A program made the position numbers and the translations under genes. This document shows positions 32,619 through 47,526 of a DNA stretch of 64,000 bases, one piece after another (the stretch's first letter is position 1; the number at the start of each line of letters is the position of its first letter). The DNA is from Brachionus plicatilis. Taxonomy: Eukaryota > Rotifera > Eurotatoria > Ploima > Brachionidae. The notes under the pieces are model-generated. The model had not been told where the DNA came from. It did no database searches and saw only the letters and a program-made list of their open reading frames with translations. The stretch spans positions 186,001-250,000 of the forward strand of contig QEOQ01000141.1 in assembly GCA_010279815.1 (NCBI GenBank). The letters run 5' to 3'.

Positions 32619-35600
32619 TTATTTTTCAATAAACGACGACGACGATGAATTTTCACCCACTGACTCTTCATTTTGTTTAGCTTGAGAAGTCGACGGTGCA
32701 ATCAGCGAAGTTTGAACTGATGTCAACTTTCCATAAGTTATGACCAAGCCGTCACTTGTTGCCAAAGGACTCGGACTGTGCAATTGAGATTGCTTTTCTT
32801 TCGGCTTTTGTTTCTCTTGTTTTTTTTGCTGCTTTTCCAATTTTTGACTATTCTTGCTCTGCGAGCTTTTGATGGTCGAAAACGGCGACAAATTCAGCTT
32901 AGAATTTGAATTTGCCTTGCTAATTAAACTTGATTTAATTGAAGAAATTAGAGAAGGTTTCGAATTTTTTGCCATTTGAGATTTGGCTTTGCCATCTGCT
33001 TCTTCGCTCTTCAATCCTTTACTGACCACCTCGCTGAACAATGGCTCACTTTTTTCAATTTTTGGTTCTTTCTGTTCAGGCGAGCTAATGGTCTGAAAGT
33101 GATGATTGGGATCAAAGACAAGCGGGTTTGGACGATCACCCGCAACTATAGACGGATTACTTCCGTGACCAGAAGATCCAGCTGTTATGGTATGATCATT
33201 GTCTGTAAAGCTAATCTCGTCCATAAAACTACTATTGTTCGAGCAAGATGATCCTCGAGTAGTGTTCACATTTTGCGACAAAATGGTGCCCTTGTGGCTC
33301 CTATTGTCCTCAAATTCATTCTCAAAATCAAATTTTGTGTTATCCAACACAATCATTGAGTGTGGTCGATTTCTTTGAATTGGATTAAAGCTGTTGTAGC
33401 TAAGTGGCAAAGCATTTACCAAAGGTTGCATGAAATTAACTGGACTTTGGGGATGAGCAGGAGAATTGGGAAAACTGTTGATTGGCGAGTTGGCATTAGA
33501 CATGTTATATGGGTAAAAGTTTGGCAAGTGAAGATCAGTAGCGGACATGTTACGCTTGGTCAAATTACTCGAATCTGACATTGAGTCAATCAAGCTGTTG
33601 TTCATATGACCAGGATGAGGTCTTGGTGACAAATTTCCGCATATGTTGCGTAAGTTGCTGTTAAATGAATTGTTTAATGACGAAGAAGATGAAGATGATG
33701 AAGAAGAATGTGGCACTTGAACGTGCTGAAGCTGAAATTGTTGCTGTAATTCGTGTTTGTGAGCATTGGCGTATTTTTCGCTCAATTTGCGGAAAAGACA
33801 GGCTTTTTTCTTGCGTTCTTGTTGCACTGGTTGGCCTGGTGGAATGAAACCTTGAATTGGTAACAGATGTTGATGAGTGTGTTGGTACAAATGAGCATTT
33901 TGGTAATTTGGCGGATGATAAGAGTTTTGGAGCATATTTGCATTGAAATAAGAATTGGGCTCGGTGGAGCAAGCACCCACGCTGCGTCGACTTGAGTTAG
34001 AGACCAAAGACGATGTGGAACTATTTGCCGAATTGGATGATAGAACATAGGCAGATAATGGCGGATTAAAATAGTTGGGAGACTCTTGCTGATTGAAATT
34101 TGACATTTGGTTTTGGTAGAAAAAATTTGGTTGTTTGGGGTGACTGAATTGGCGGCTAAGCTTTGATGGATTGTAGCTGTGTTGATTGCTCCGGGTGAAT
34201 TTGGTCTTTGAAGGCGATCTTTTGCGACCACCTGTTTTTATATTGGCCTGATTCAATTGTGCAGTATTTAGGCAAAGTGTGTTGTTCACACTTGACATTA
34301 TTAGTTTGACAATTTCGTGGTGCATTTTACCACAAGCGATCTCATCATTCACATGGGTTATTATGTCGTTCACTTTTAGGCCAGCTGAATAAGCGGGTCC
34401 CTGATGGTCAAGCTGAACAACTAAATGCTGAATTGTGTAAAAGTCCGAGTCACCATAGAACACTTTAATTGCTCGTATGACAAAACCGTAGCCTCTTGAG
34501 CTACGTTTGATAAATAATTTTGCATTTTGTAAACCCTGTTGAATCAGCTCGTTGAGCGGGTTGTTTTCTACATACTGAGGTGGTAGTAGCTGATACTGAC
34601 TGAATTGATTAAAATTTTGATAAGGCAAATAGTGAGCGTGTGTTGATGATGAAGGTACATTAAGCCGTGGATTTGATCCTGAATTTAACCGCTCAAAGTT
34701 ATTCCCTTTAAAATTTTAATAAATTAATTTAATATTATTAAAATTAAATAAGTTATTAATTTACAGTTTTTTTTTAATTAAAATTTATTTTTTAAAAGTT
34801 AATTGAGAAATGCAAAATTGAGTTAAATAATTTAAATTAATAGTTAAATTATCTATTCTAGAATGTGTTGTAAACTTTTAGATTATTAAAAATATTAGAT
34901 GTGCAAGATTCGATCATATTAAAATAAAAAAATATGTAAATTTATTGTAAACTTAAGATATATTTTTTTCAAAAGGGTTCAATAATTCAGTTTAAGCACA
35001 ATCTAACCGTATATGAATCATGATTTGAATCATGACCTGATCAAATTTTTCACATAAAATATTTTTATCCATCTAAAAGAAACAGCAAATTTCAAAATTT
35101 ATATTTTAACTATTAATATAAATAAAAATAAACTCGGTTTTGCATTTTTTAAATTAACTTTCAATACAATCATGGTCAAAAATAAGAGCTTTTAATTAGA
35201 TATGATAAAAATTTTAAACTCATTGAACCTTAGATACCCGAAGATTATGTAGAAAATATTTAACTAAGAGATAAATTTTGAGTTTGAATTTATTCAGTAG
35301 ACGAATAATGATATTTATTTTAAGATTTGCATTCAAAAAAGCTATAAACTCAATGTTAACAAGAAGAATTATTAATTAAAATATCGAATTAATTAAAATA
35401 ATTCTTTTTCAACTAAGTTAAATAATTTTAATTTAATGAATTCAGTCGTCACTCTATAATCCGAGCTGATAATATATCAACAAATGTGTTGGATTAGAAT
35501 TGATTGACTGTATTTTATTATTTTTTTTAAAATTAACAAATGTTTTAACCTCTATTTGCTACAAAATATCAACTTTTATTAGCTAAATGCAAATTTAAAT

Positions 35601-38600
35601 TTTTAATTATCTAAAATCAGGTAGATTCAAAATAAAAAATAAATTTTAAAATTAAAGCAAAGAGGAATATTTATTAACATAAATAACCAATTTTTGACTG
35701 AAAAATTTACTTTTGGTTACACTAAATACTCAAAATTTAAATTTTGTATAGATTACCTGTTTTAGCATCTAAAGAACTCTAGTAAGCAAAATAATTAAAA
35801 ACATTAGATGTTGATGTTTTTAATTAAATTCGAGTTTTTATTAATTTTTAGCTTTTTGAGTTTCAATCACATTTTTTAGGTTCCTCTAATTTTTCAAACT
35901 CTTAAGAAAACTGAAAAAAATGAATCAAAAAGTAGTTATTTCCTTAGTTAAAATGTATAAAGAGTTAATTTCAAGCATTCTTATAGAATTAAATATATTT
36001 TTTTTAATACTTCGACTGTATAATTTTTGTCATATCAATAATTAAATTAATATAACTAATTTTTAAAAAAATCAAAATCATAAATATTTAGTCAATAATG
36101 TTGTAAATTTTAAAAATGTTCTTACTTTTGTAATTAAGGTTCGCCAGATGTTGATTGGATTTGTTTAACTGAGAATTGTAGCCCAAGTTATTTTGATGAC
36201 TTATTGTCGGTGAAGTTGATAGCATTCCAGAAGAGGTAACTGAAGATGGCCATCTATTCAACTTGGTATTATTTGAGTAATGGCTATTTCTATTCTCATT
36301 ATAATGATAGTTTCGTGTTTTCTTAGAATTTTGATGATTGCCCAAGCTTTTGTTCGGTTTTGTCCAAATTTGTTGAGAGCTCTTTTTCTGCTGACCATGA
36401 ATTTTGTTTGTAGAAGTAGGTGTAGTAGGAGTAGGAACAGCTAATGAAGCATTGTCAGGGTTGATCTCATTGCTTTGTTTTGTTTCATTACTTATCAAAG
36501 AAGAAGAAGAATTTGATGCCAGATTGAAGTCTTCTTTGTTAGCTGAATTTTTGTTCATATCCAGAACGCTTTTAGTCGTGGTTGTGGTTGATGTAGATGA
36601 AGACGATGATGAAGAGTCTTTTATTCTGTTGCTTAAATTTTCAATCTCAGATGAAGACTTGAGAGGATTTAACTTTGATTCATTCGTAGTAATTTTTTGT
36701 TCGTTTTTTATAATTTCCAATGGTTCTGATAAATTTTTGGAAATTTTAGCTACTTCTTTACTGTTAATATCAGTTTCTAATCGATTGATAGAATCATTGA
36801 AAAGAACCGGAGAATTGTTAGATATAGTGCTTAGCCTAAACTTTGATGAACAAGAAGAAAAGCTGGCAAACAGCTCGTTATCCGTGTCATCATTTAAATC
36901 ATTAGTTAAATTATCTTCTGCTTCATTTAGCATTAATTTTTTGTTCAGTAAATCAGTGAGAACTTTATCTTCATTTGGGTTGTTTAGAGATAAGCACGAT
37001 TCAGCTTTGCTAACAGGTTCAGTGTTTGGAATGGATGAAAAACTTAGATTTGATGGAACATTGGAACTAATTGAATCATGATTGTACCTTTCTGACCGAG
37101 TGTCAAAATAGCTTGTATCATCAGGACCGTCAAGCTGAGGTATAAATTCAGCCTTTATTCGCAAAAGATTTTTCCAATCAAGAAAATTAAAAAATGAATG
37201 CTGTTTTATTTCAATAGCTCCGTTTGCTCCCAACCTTTTCATGGGATCATGAGTGAGCAAGCTTGTGATCAAATTTTTGGCATCTTCTGGTATTTGAATC
37301 AATTCGTCATCATCATCAGGCCAGCCAATTTCACCATTTATCACATTCGAAAATAATTCCTCAGGAGTATTTCCGTTGAAAGGAGCTATGCTGGTAAAAA
37401 ATTCGTACAAAATAATGCCCATGGACCACCAGTCAACTGTTTTGCCATAACTTTGTCTTAATATAACCTTTGATTTTTTTAAATAATTTTATTTACTTTT
37501 AATTAAATAAATGTATTTTTTTTTTAAATTAATTTATATTTTTTTTAATAAATAAATAAATTAATTAATTAAATAATTGAATACCTCAGGTGCTAGATAT
37601 TGCGGAGTTCCGCATATTTGTTTATCATTGAATTCTTTGCAGTAAAGATCTCTCATGAAATCATCGTCTTCGTAAAAATTAGTGGTCAAATTCATGAGAC
37701 CAATTTTGGAAAGGCCAAAATCGGTGAGTTTAATGTGACCAAGTGATGTTATAAGCAAATTGTCAGGCTTTAGGTCTCGGTGAATAATTCCATAGTTGTG
37801 CAAATACTCTACAGCCAAAGTTGTCTCGGCAAAATAAGTTCTGGCCATGTCCAAAGGCAAAGGACCCATATTTTTGATCAATGTGGCTACATCACCACCT
37901 TCTACATATTCCATTACCATGCACAAATGTTTCTTGGTCTCAAACGTACAAATCAAAGCTACCACAAATGGATTGTCCGTAAATGTCATTATATCTCGTT
38001 CGGTGAACACTTGTTGAATCTGGTTTCTCAAAATGATGTTTTGTTTTTTAATTTTTTTCATGGCAAATCTATGGCCCAAAGTTTTGTGCCTCACCAAAAA
38101 TACCGCTCTAAATAAATTTCAAAAAATAAAATTTTTAATTGATTTGTTGTAAAAATATTCTATTTAAAAAATTAACTAATAAATAATTCAGTATATTTAC
38201 CCGTAAGCTCCATTGCTAATCAATTTTATTTCCTCAAAATCATCTTCACTTGGAGACACTACCGTCTGAGTCTCGGTTTTATTACTTGATGTAGAATAAT
38301 CATTCAATAGCATTTCATCACCAGAACATCCACTGGTACTTGTATTACTAGTGATTGAATCAGTTCTGTTAAATGATTGAACATTATCTTCTTCATTATT
38401 AAGCTCTTTAATAGGATCTCTATCAATACCCAATTTTGATATGATATACTTTGGAATATCTGTTTTTATCTCTTGCTGCTTGGCTTGTTGTTCAGCACAG
38501 TCTAAAAAGTGACTAAACTCAAGTGGATCGAACTCGATGCACTCAAGGAGCCGGGCTACATGAGATATGATGAACAAAAATTTCTTGATAAACTTATGCA

Positions 38601-41145
38601 AATATTCCACTGATAATTCCACTTGGCAACATTTATCTCTGGCTTCGAGCAGCAATTTTTCCAAAGAGCCGGTCATTTCGTCCAAATATGAACAAGTCAA
38701 CTGGTTTGATTTTGACTTTTCCAGACACAATTTGGCTATTTCGATCACCTGATTTTGAATAAAGCGTGCCACTGGATCCAAACAGTTTGGTTGAGTGACG
38801 TAATATTTGGAGTCTTTTACACTTGGCGCATCGGTCACATTTTGTGAACTAGTTGATGAATTGAGATCAATTTTGTTGACATCGATGAATTCTTGAAGAT
38901 TTTCTTCCAATTGTTTGCATGCTTTGGGAAATTTTTCCTTAAACTTCTCAGTTGGGGCCAAATCTGATTCATTTAGTCCTTTAGATGGACTACAACTTGA
39001 CAAAAAATAAAAAAAAATTAAAAAAAAAATTTTGTTGGTATTTTTATTATACCTCAAACTGCGAGCCCTTTGTCTAAAACAAGACACTGGCGAAGAAAAA
39101 CCTACATCAGAGGAATCATCCAAATGACTGCTTTCATTCGAACTGCTCAGGCGGCTTCTGCGTTCCTCTTTTATTTAATTTTAAATTTTTTTGTCTTTTT
39201 TTTTAATATTTAAATTTACGGATCGATGTGCGCTTTGTGCACTGATTTCCCTCATTTTCTTTTTTCTCTTTGCTCGATCTTTCACAAAAAGATTTGTGTT
39301 TTGACAACAAAACTTTATCATTAGATGAAAATGAAGACGGATTAGAGTTGTCTGTAAGATTATTTGATGAAGATGAGCATATAGGAATTGATGGTGTTGT
39401 TTGCTTGTTAGCTTGCGGAAAACTAGGAGCTAGTGTGCTAATTATTGGCGGTGTGTAGGCACCACCATAACCGGATGAAGAATTTGAATTGATCGATGCA
39501 AAAGACCATCGACGACTGTCAAGGTTTTTGCTTGACAAAGAAAGCGGGACTAAAGTGACATGGTGAAATAGATTCATTTAAATTATTTTTTTTAATAGTT
39601 TACCTGGTCCGTTTGAAGAGGCTGGTGTTAGCTGCAATTTGGGAGATGACAAAGGCTTTCCATTGTTTTTAAGACCATTTAGATTGCTATTTGAGGCATG
39701 ATTGTTCAATATGGTAATTGGTGAGGGTGAAAGAGATGAAGATAGCGAACAAGGAAATGATGAATTTTCGTTGCCAGACACCGGGTTAGCTGAATCGGCA
39801 TGATTCGTATTTAAACCACCAGTGAGATTATTGTTCAGAATGCACCAACTGCTTCTGTGGTATTTAAGTTTGTTTCTGTAGTTGTATTGACCAAAAAAGT
39901 TCGAGTTGGGTGATTGAACTTGGAGAAGCGATGGACTCGGCGGTGCAGGAGAACCGGTATTGCATGACGTGTTCAACGCTGTTGAGCAAGGATGGAATAA
40001 GATTGATCTTCGGTTTGTACTAGAAAAATTATTATTGTGAAAATTTTATTAGAAATTTAAGGAAACTTTTTTTCTTTTCAATTTACCTGTTTTTTCTTGA
40101 TAAACATAATTCCCTCTAAAGTAACGAAAAACAATTAAAGTCAATTTGAGCAAAGTTAAATTTTATAAAAGTTTGCACATTATTAAATTTTCAATTTTTA
40201 TTCTTCAACCCTGGATATTTTTTAAAAATTTGAAGAGTGCGATGTTAAAAAAATATCAATAATCTTAATGAAAAAATTAAATCAAACGGGACTAGTTAAT
40301 TTTGTGACTAATCGGTCCTTTTTTTTATCCTAATTAACTTATTAGGTAATTATTTGAATAAAAAAATTAAAAATTGATCTATATTTGGTCCCAAAAATGA
40401 TCGCTAAATAGGGACTCAATAATTAACTAAATTTAAGTTATGATTATTTTTCAATTTTTTAATTAAAAATACTTTTAGAAAAAATAAATAATTTCAACCT
40501 TTTTTTATCATTCAAAATGATAAGTTAAATCAATTTTTAATTTTAACCACATTTTTTGATTTATGGATAAATTTCCAAGAATACTGTAGACCAAAGTGGT
40601 ACAAAAACAAAGCCAAATAAAAATTTTTACAAAACTTTACGAAATTTAAGGGTAAATTTAAGAATCAAATAGAATAGAATGCAGATCAAGATATTTTTGA
40701 TCATAAAATTTACCTTCAAAAAAAAGTTAGTTAAGTTTTGTGACCAATGGGTGACAAAATTTACCAGGCTTAGACAATGAATTTTGTCAATTTTTAATTA
40801 AAAAAATATTCGTGAATCTTTGACAAATTTTTTATTTTTATAATATTAATTTTAAAATTCGATTTACTTATCATTTTGAAAAAAAGACTTTTCATAGTAA
40901 TTTTTATTTAACTTAGTTTAAATATTTTAACAAACCTTATGGGACTGAAATGTATTGGAAAGACTAGTGCTTTTTTTGTTCAAAATCGAATCACTCAGAG
41001 TTCTGTTTAAAATCGAATTCAGCTTGCTTTTATTTGCTGAACGGTTTGCTTTCTTTAAATTATCTGAACCATTGCTTGACCATTTGTTCTTTATTTCGAA
41101 GTTTTTTGAACATAATTCGATTTCGTTATTCGACTTATTGAGCAT
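32619..41145 (-). CDS. MAST: Microtubule-associated Ser/Thr kinase (MAST family), copy 1, 9 exons
   Basis: Minus-strand exons in order: 41145-40936, 40115-40087, 40019-39604, 39549-39220, 39167-39053, 38995-38201, 38107-37585, 37467-36126 and 34705-32619, about 1948 aa. Domain order is that of MAST kinases: Ser-rich N-terminus; pre-kinase DUF1908 (about 370-590, from [20 protein letters not shown]); AGC kinase (about 622-900: NGAYGAVF loop, FAMKKIKK lysine, [26 protein letters not shown]); AGC tail with [16 protein letters not shown] (about 1315-1405: [28 protein letters not shown]). All catalytic residues are present, so it should be active. MASTs act at the cytoskeleton and synapse or in mitotic control. 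A 1.4-kb intron precedes the PDZ exon. The start was chosen because MLNKSN also begins copy 2. The C-tail is Ser/Asn/Pro-rich. Confidence 0.92.
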
Positions 41146-44100
41146 TATTCAAATTTATTCAAATATCTTCTTCAAATTTGGATTTAAATTGATTGTTAAA
41201 CTGTCATTTTGTCCAAATTCGGTGTATTCAACCGGATCCTGTGCCCCAATATAAAAAAACTTTGACAAAAATAAAATTAAATCATCTAGGCTGGATATCT
41301 AAAATAAAAATTTTATTTCAAAAATTGTTCCTACTCTAAATATTTTTAGGCGGCAAATACCACAATTGGTTCAAAAATTGACCGAGTGCTTTCCAAATCA
41401 ATTGGTTTATTTGTGTTCAAAGCACTTATATTTCGAGCATTTAACGCGAAAACATAGAAAAATATAGAGAAATAACTTCAACTCTAAAATCATTAACATT
41501 TGGGTTTAGATTTAGCTTGTATAGATTCTTGTGCTAAAGCATAAATTATGCATTAATGCAAATATTTTTTTAAACAATGGCTCATATGTTTGAAAAATTT
41601 GCGATTAAAATTTTTTCAAATTATAACTAAGTGTCTAATGGATATCAAGTTGTCAAAAATTTTACAAAAAAAAACTAGTCTTGAAGCTATTTGATTATGT
41701 TTGGAGGTACACCTTAACTGGCAACCAATCTATCTCAGTCTGTACTTGAAAATAATATATTTGGTTTATTTTTATTACTTTGCTCAATCAGACTCTAAAA
41801 GTCTATTGATTATCTTTCATTTGAAAATTTCAAAAATGCTAAAATGCTTGAACAAATTATGTCAATAAAAAATTTAGGAAAATTAAATAACTAAATGATT
41901 TGCAAAAAAGATAATCAAAGCCTTTTTAACAGCTAAATCACTTTAATAAAATGATTTTAAAATTTATTGATAAATTCATTTTTTGAGTATGTCACATTTT
42001 TGCGATAAAATGCTTTTTAAACAACATTACCACCAAAACCCACACAGGCAACAGTTTAAAATTTCTCTGCTATTTTTAGTCTTCTTTAGCTTTGCTCAAG
42101 GCTTATTCAGCTAAAGTTATTTTTCTTACCAGAAAAAAATAAAATATATAATTATTCTGTTTTGAATAAATTGAAAGTATTTTATTGTTGATTCAAGCTA
42201 AAGTTAAAATGAGCAAAAAATTTAAATTACATAACTTTAAAATTAGTTACTTGATTACTTTTAAATGAAGCCTGACTTGGATGTCAAAATTTTCTTTAAA
42301 AAAAAAAAAATTTGACAACTCAGGGATTAAATGCATCGGTCTTGAGGATTCAAAATTTATTCCTATTCTTTTTCTAAATTTATTCCCAGCGGAGCACAAG
42401 GCGTCAAAATAAATCAATTGATTAATATAAAATAAAACTTTAAAAGAAATACACTCATCAATTCTTAGTTTAAATGCATTATAAAATCAATGCGCATTTC
42501 TTTATCCTTCAATTAATAAAAAATAAATTACGGATTTATTTTATGGATTTCTAAAACCCATAGTACTTCCGATAAAATTCTCTTCTGCCAGCTTGAGGCA
42601 GATGATTTTTAGATAAAAAAAAGCAATAAATATTCTCTTATAATATAAGTACTAAATGTTTATTCAAAAAAATAATTATAACAACTCAAACGATTAAACT
42701 AGGCTATGCAATTTAATTCCGAATTAAATAAATTTAGGCACCATATCATAATATTTATGAGAATCTGAATGCTTTTAGTTTAGCTAAGCCTGCTATGGAT
42801 TTTCTTAATGCAACAAAAAGTTTAAAAGCCTCATTTGCTCAAGCAACAAAAATTGTTAAAAAAATTTAAGTTAATTCTATGCCACTTGTGTTGATACCTG
42901 ATTTGTTTATTAGTCACAAATGACCCTTAATTTGAAAAAATTATTTGTTAAAAACAACTTCTGTTCAGCTAATCATTGGGAATAAAATAAGCTCAAAACT
43001 TTGAAATATAAATCAATTTTTAAGTGGGCGTTCTGATCGATTGAACTAAATTTAAAATTGCTTGCAAATTATCCATTTCAATCAAGAAAATAATTATTTC
43101 GTGATATTATTTACTCGATTGGCTTTGATTTTGATTAAATTTTTTTTCTCAAACTTTTTAAAATTCGAACTCAGCTTAACTAAATCAAAAATAAAAAATT
43201 TAAAAATGCTTTTTCTTTTTCATGTTTTTCTGTCCTAAAATTTAGTCAAGAAATACTTGAAAAATACATCAAAAAAGTACCAAAATATATTGATTACTTT
43301 TAGATTTAGTTAGTATTTGGCTAAATAAACAAACTTAAGAGATTCGAAAAGCTTTTTTTTAAGACAAAAAAGCACTCAAAATGGGAAATTACAATATAAT
43401 TTTATATTTAGTCATCATGAATTTTTTTGCTCGACACATGCTAGAATTTCTTATATTTTATTAGTTGATATTGAATAAATTAAAATTAAAAAACAAAAAG
43501 TATAAAAAAATTGCTGAGTTTAACAGAGTTTTTAGAGAAAATCATTTAAAAAAAAAAATTAATCAACACTTAAATTCGGAAGTAATCTCTAAATATTTTC
43601 TTTTTCTAAATAATGCATCTAAAACAAAAGCAATTTTAAACTTTTTTGATTAAAGAATTCGGGGAACCATTATTTAAAAACTAATATTTACCATTTTACA
43701 TTTATTTGCTGTTACTCGGAGTTGGGATAATTTAGATCGTTTTTAACCTAAGTCTTTGTATGAACTAAATGACAAGGAGGCATTTTCAAGCACTAGTTGT
43801 GTCCCATAAAAATATTCAATTCATTTTGTTGTTAATAACTAGAGCATCAACAAATAGGTCGTGAGAAAAGATCGTTTATACCATTCGACCATGTTTTTTT
43901 ACCCAAAGTTCAAAAGAATGTCCTTTAAGACAAAATAAAGGACATCACTGCCTAAATATTTTTTTCAAAAAGGCTTGATTTAAATTTTAGTTCACTGAGA
44001 AAATATCTTAATTATTTTCGAAATATTCATAGTGCAAAATTGAACTTAATAGGAATTTTAATCAAAATAAATAAATTATTTAAATTTCTACTGAATCAAG

Positions 44101-47100
44101 GAACAACCGTGGTGTCTAGTTGTTTTAAATTTTATCAAAAAATTCGTATGAAAAATTGGCTTTCCTTGAGAATTTGATAAAAAATTTAATTACTTGGTAT
44201 GATTAGGAAATTTTTTATTAATCTCATTTTTTTTAAATTTGAAGAGACCTTATTCTAGACCTAAAAATCACTTGATAACTCTAAGTATGCTAACAAGCTT
44301 TGAAAATAATATTTAAAAATATTAAATATAATTAATAAAAATAAGATGATTTAATATTTCAGTTTTTGGATTTAATTATCTGAAAATTTTCAAATTTATT
44401 TACGCAGAACTGAATATTAACCTTGTTCGAATAATTTTTTTGTTTTATTTTATACAGTTTAGCATTTCAAAATAGGCTAATGTCGCTCCTTAACATAAAA
44501 AATCGATTCTAGGCTAAATTAATCTGATAAATACTCTTAAAATTATATTTTTGCAATGACATGATTAATATTTTTCTAGAGCTGGTCATAAATGAAAAGG
44601 ATACTATTTCATGACTTAACTCTGGAATTATATTCTTAAAGTAAAATTTGCATATAATGATTGTAAATTAATTGAATAGATTATTATTTTAGAAAAATAT
44701 TCTTCCAGTAAGCTGTTAATCTAGAATTTTTGTTTTAAAATATTTAAAAATTTTAATTTTTTTTATTTTTCGGCTACTGAAATAAAAATTAATTTTGTGA
44801 AAGTTGTTGCTAATGAAAAATAAATTAAGATTTTTAAATCAGTCCAATGAATTTAGTTAATTGTATCCAAATTAAATTTTGATTATTAAAATTGCCTAAA
44901 AATACGATTTAAAAAATAATCAATATTAATATATAATGAATCTTTTTAAATTAGGCAATTAAGATTTTTCTCTGAAATGGGTTAGATACACATTGAATAT
45001 TAAAATTAAGTTCATTCATATAATAATTTAAAATAAATGCTAAGCATGATAACAAAAATTCAATCATGAGATATATTCATGAATATTTTACCATTAATTT
45101 TCTTAAGGAAACTTAAAGAACAAAGCTAAATTATTTAGCTAAGATCAAGAATTGAATATTTCATATTGAATTGTTTGGTAGAATAAAAATTATTACCTAG
45201 ACTCACGTTCCTCAAAATTTAAATCAGCAAATATTTTTTCTTATCTAAAATTCAAAGCAAAAATACGTTATCTAAAAACTAATATTTATCTGTTCAAAAC
45301 AATTGAATTTTTTTCAAAAAAAAGAAAATTGCCCTAAATAATATATTTGACACATACAATTTTATTTAGGGCACCATGATTTTCTAATGAGAATGAAGCA
45401 ATTTTCTTGCGAAAAACTTGCTAAATTGGTTCCTGAAATTGAAAGTTTTATTGGAATTTTACCTATCTAGCTTCGCATAATAATAATTTTAAATATATTG
45501 AGCTTATATTGTAAAAATAAGTATGTTTGACGCAAATTTAAATGAGATCACATAAATATTAAGAATCTTTAAAATTTAATCCTTTTTGATTTTAATATCT
45601 AAAAATATAAATGTAATAGATACACTCATTGAGTTGATGCAAGTTTTTAGCGAAACTTAATATGGTTTTATTTAAAAATACATTTGATTTGGATGAATTT
45701 TTTGGTTTAATCTCTAAATTAAATATTTTCTTAGATTGAAAGACTTTAATTGAACTAGCATTTAGATTAATGTTTACAAGTCAACAAACTGAGCGATCGA
45801 GCTCTGACATTTGGCAGAAAATTTAAAAAAAACCGATTGACAGTCTGACAATTCTTGATTGCAAATTTTCTGTTACATTTGCTTGTTTGAATTCGAATAA
45901 AGCAGAAAAAAATAAAGATTAATTAAAACTGGACCATTTGTCTAAATCATTCCATTATTTTCAAAACTTTTTTCTTTCAAGAAAATAGATAGGTTAATTC
46001 TAGTCGACCTAACATTTTTTTAGTGTGTTTTAAAACACGCTGTCATGATAATGTACTGAATAAATTAATTTAGCATTCAAGCAAAAAAATCCTCTAAAAA
46101 ATGAAGGGAAAATAAAAAAAAATTTCTATCCAAAAGAGCCAAAACTTTTAAAAAATTTTGCTAGAAAATTAATTATTCTTGTTCCAAAAATGTAACTTAG
46201 TTACTTATATAGAATTATTGATTCTTATGCGTCCATAATTAGTGTTTTTTTTATTATAAAGTAAGTCCACTTAAAAAAAAATTTAAAATATTGTTTTGAA
46301 ATTTGGTTAAATAATGAAAAAAAATGAAAAAATATCTGCTTTTAATATTTTTTCTTTTTTTGATGATATATCATTTTTAGGTTGATAAGACTACTAAAAA
46401 ACACTATATGATTTAGAAAAAAATGGCTTCAAACTAGCTTATTTTTAGACTGAGTTTTACCTAAAATGAAAATTTGACTATCAGCTGATTTATCAAATTT
46501 AAAAAGCCGAGTTGCGAAGCCAAGCAAGAAAACTAAATGAATTCCAAAAAATAAATAAGATTAATCATTAAAAATGAAAAATTATTGATTTAAAGTAATT
46601 AAAAGTTAATTTCTTTTTTAATTGAATTAATCAAATTTTTCAACTCTCATTTTTGTTTGATCTACATTTGATTTTTTCAGTAAATGACTTAGTCCAAAAA
46701 AATGGAATAAATTTTCTAAATATACCCAATTAAATTTGGTTCTCTTTGTTTTTTAATTGTACTTAAACAAGAAAAATGAGTAATTTGTAAAAATTAAAAG
46801 AAAAATTAAATTTTTTAAATAAACAATTTGGTGGCATTTTTTTGGTACTAACAAAATTAAAAACCAGTATTTTTAACCCAAATAAATAAGCTCACCTAAA
46901 TTTTCAAACAAAAATCTTATGACTGAAATGAAATCCTTTACAGATGCATTTTAAATTTAATAAAGCAAATCGATATTTCATTATTTGTAAAGGAATCAAA
47001 ATATAAAAATGCTGAAAAAAATTTGATCGAATTCGACTAGTTGTATACAATTTTTGTTCTATAAACTCTGCGTATAGCTCTAAATAAGTATTAGATTTTT

Positions 47101-47526
47101 TTGTTAAATAAATTTTAAATGAAACATTAGAATCCCATTCATTAAAAAATTTGAACTCATTTAACTTAATCCATATAAATTATTTTAGATGTTCAAAGAT
47201 ACCAGTTAATTTTTACTCTCGTTTAAAAAAATTTAAAAAACATACCCAAAAATTTTGTAAATTTCTTACTTTAAATTTCAAAACTAACCAATTTTTTCAA
47301 AATTTGTTTTCACTATTTATAATCTTTCAAAAGTTTGAAGAAAACAAAAAATTTTAAATTCTGCATGACATAGCAAAACAAAAATTATTTAAAATCAAAT
47401 TAAAAATTTATAAATAAATTATTTGAAATCTTAATTTAGAAAGCTTTTGTTCTAAGAGGATAGAAAAAATTCAACAAAATTCTTTTTTTCAAATTCAACA
47501 AATCTTAAGCTTTAAATAAAAACAAA
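41146..47526. other. 6.4-kb intergenic region between MAST copy 1 and PSMD5
   Basis: The divergent promoters of both genes must lie here, but no core promoter was recognised. Short open frames present are AT-rich and lysine/asparagine/phenylalanine-biased, as expected by chance. A less AT-rich patch lies near 43720-43960 without an assignable feature. No RNA gene seen. Confidence 0.4.

Noticed and set aside
36404..37081. 225-codon plus-strand frame opposite MAST copy 1
   Set aside because: It is the mirror of the low-complexity Ser/Asn-rich linker exon; composition alone keeps it open.
41150..41260. Minus-strand peptide GAQDPVEYTEFGQ upstream of MAST copy 1
   Set aside because: It ends in a stop before the chosen ATG, and copy 2 has no counterpart, so it was not added to the gene.
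43465..43653. 62-codon plus-strand frame in the large intergenic region
   Set aside because: Lys/Asn/Phe/Leu-rich composition mirrors the base composition; no conserved motif, and no ATG-initiated context of note.
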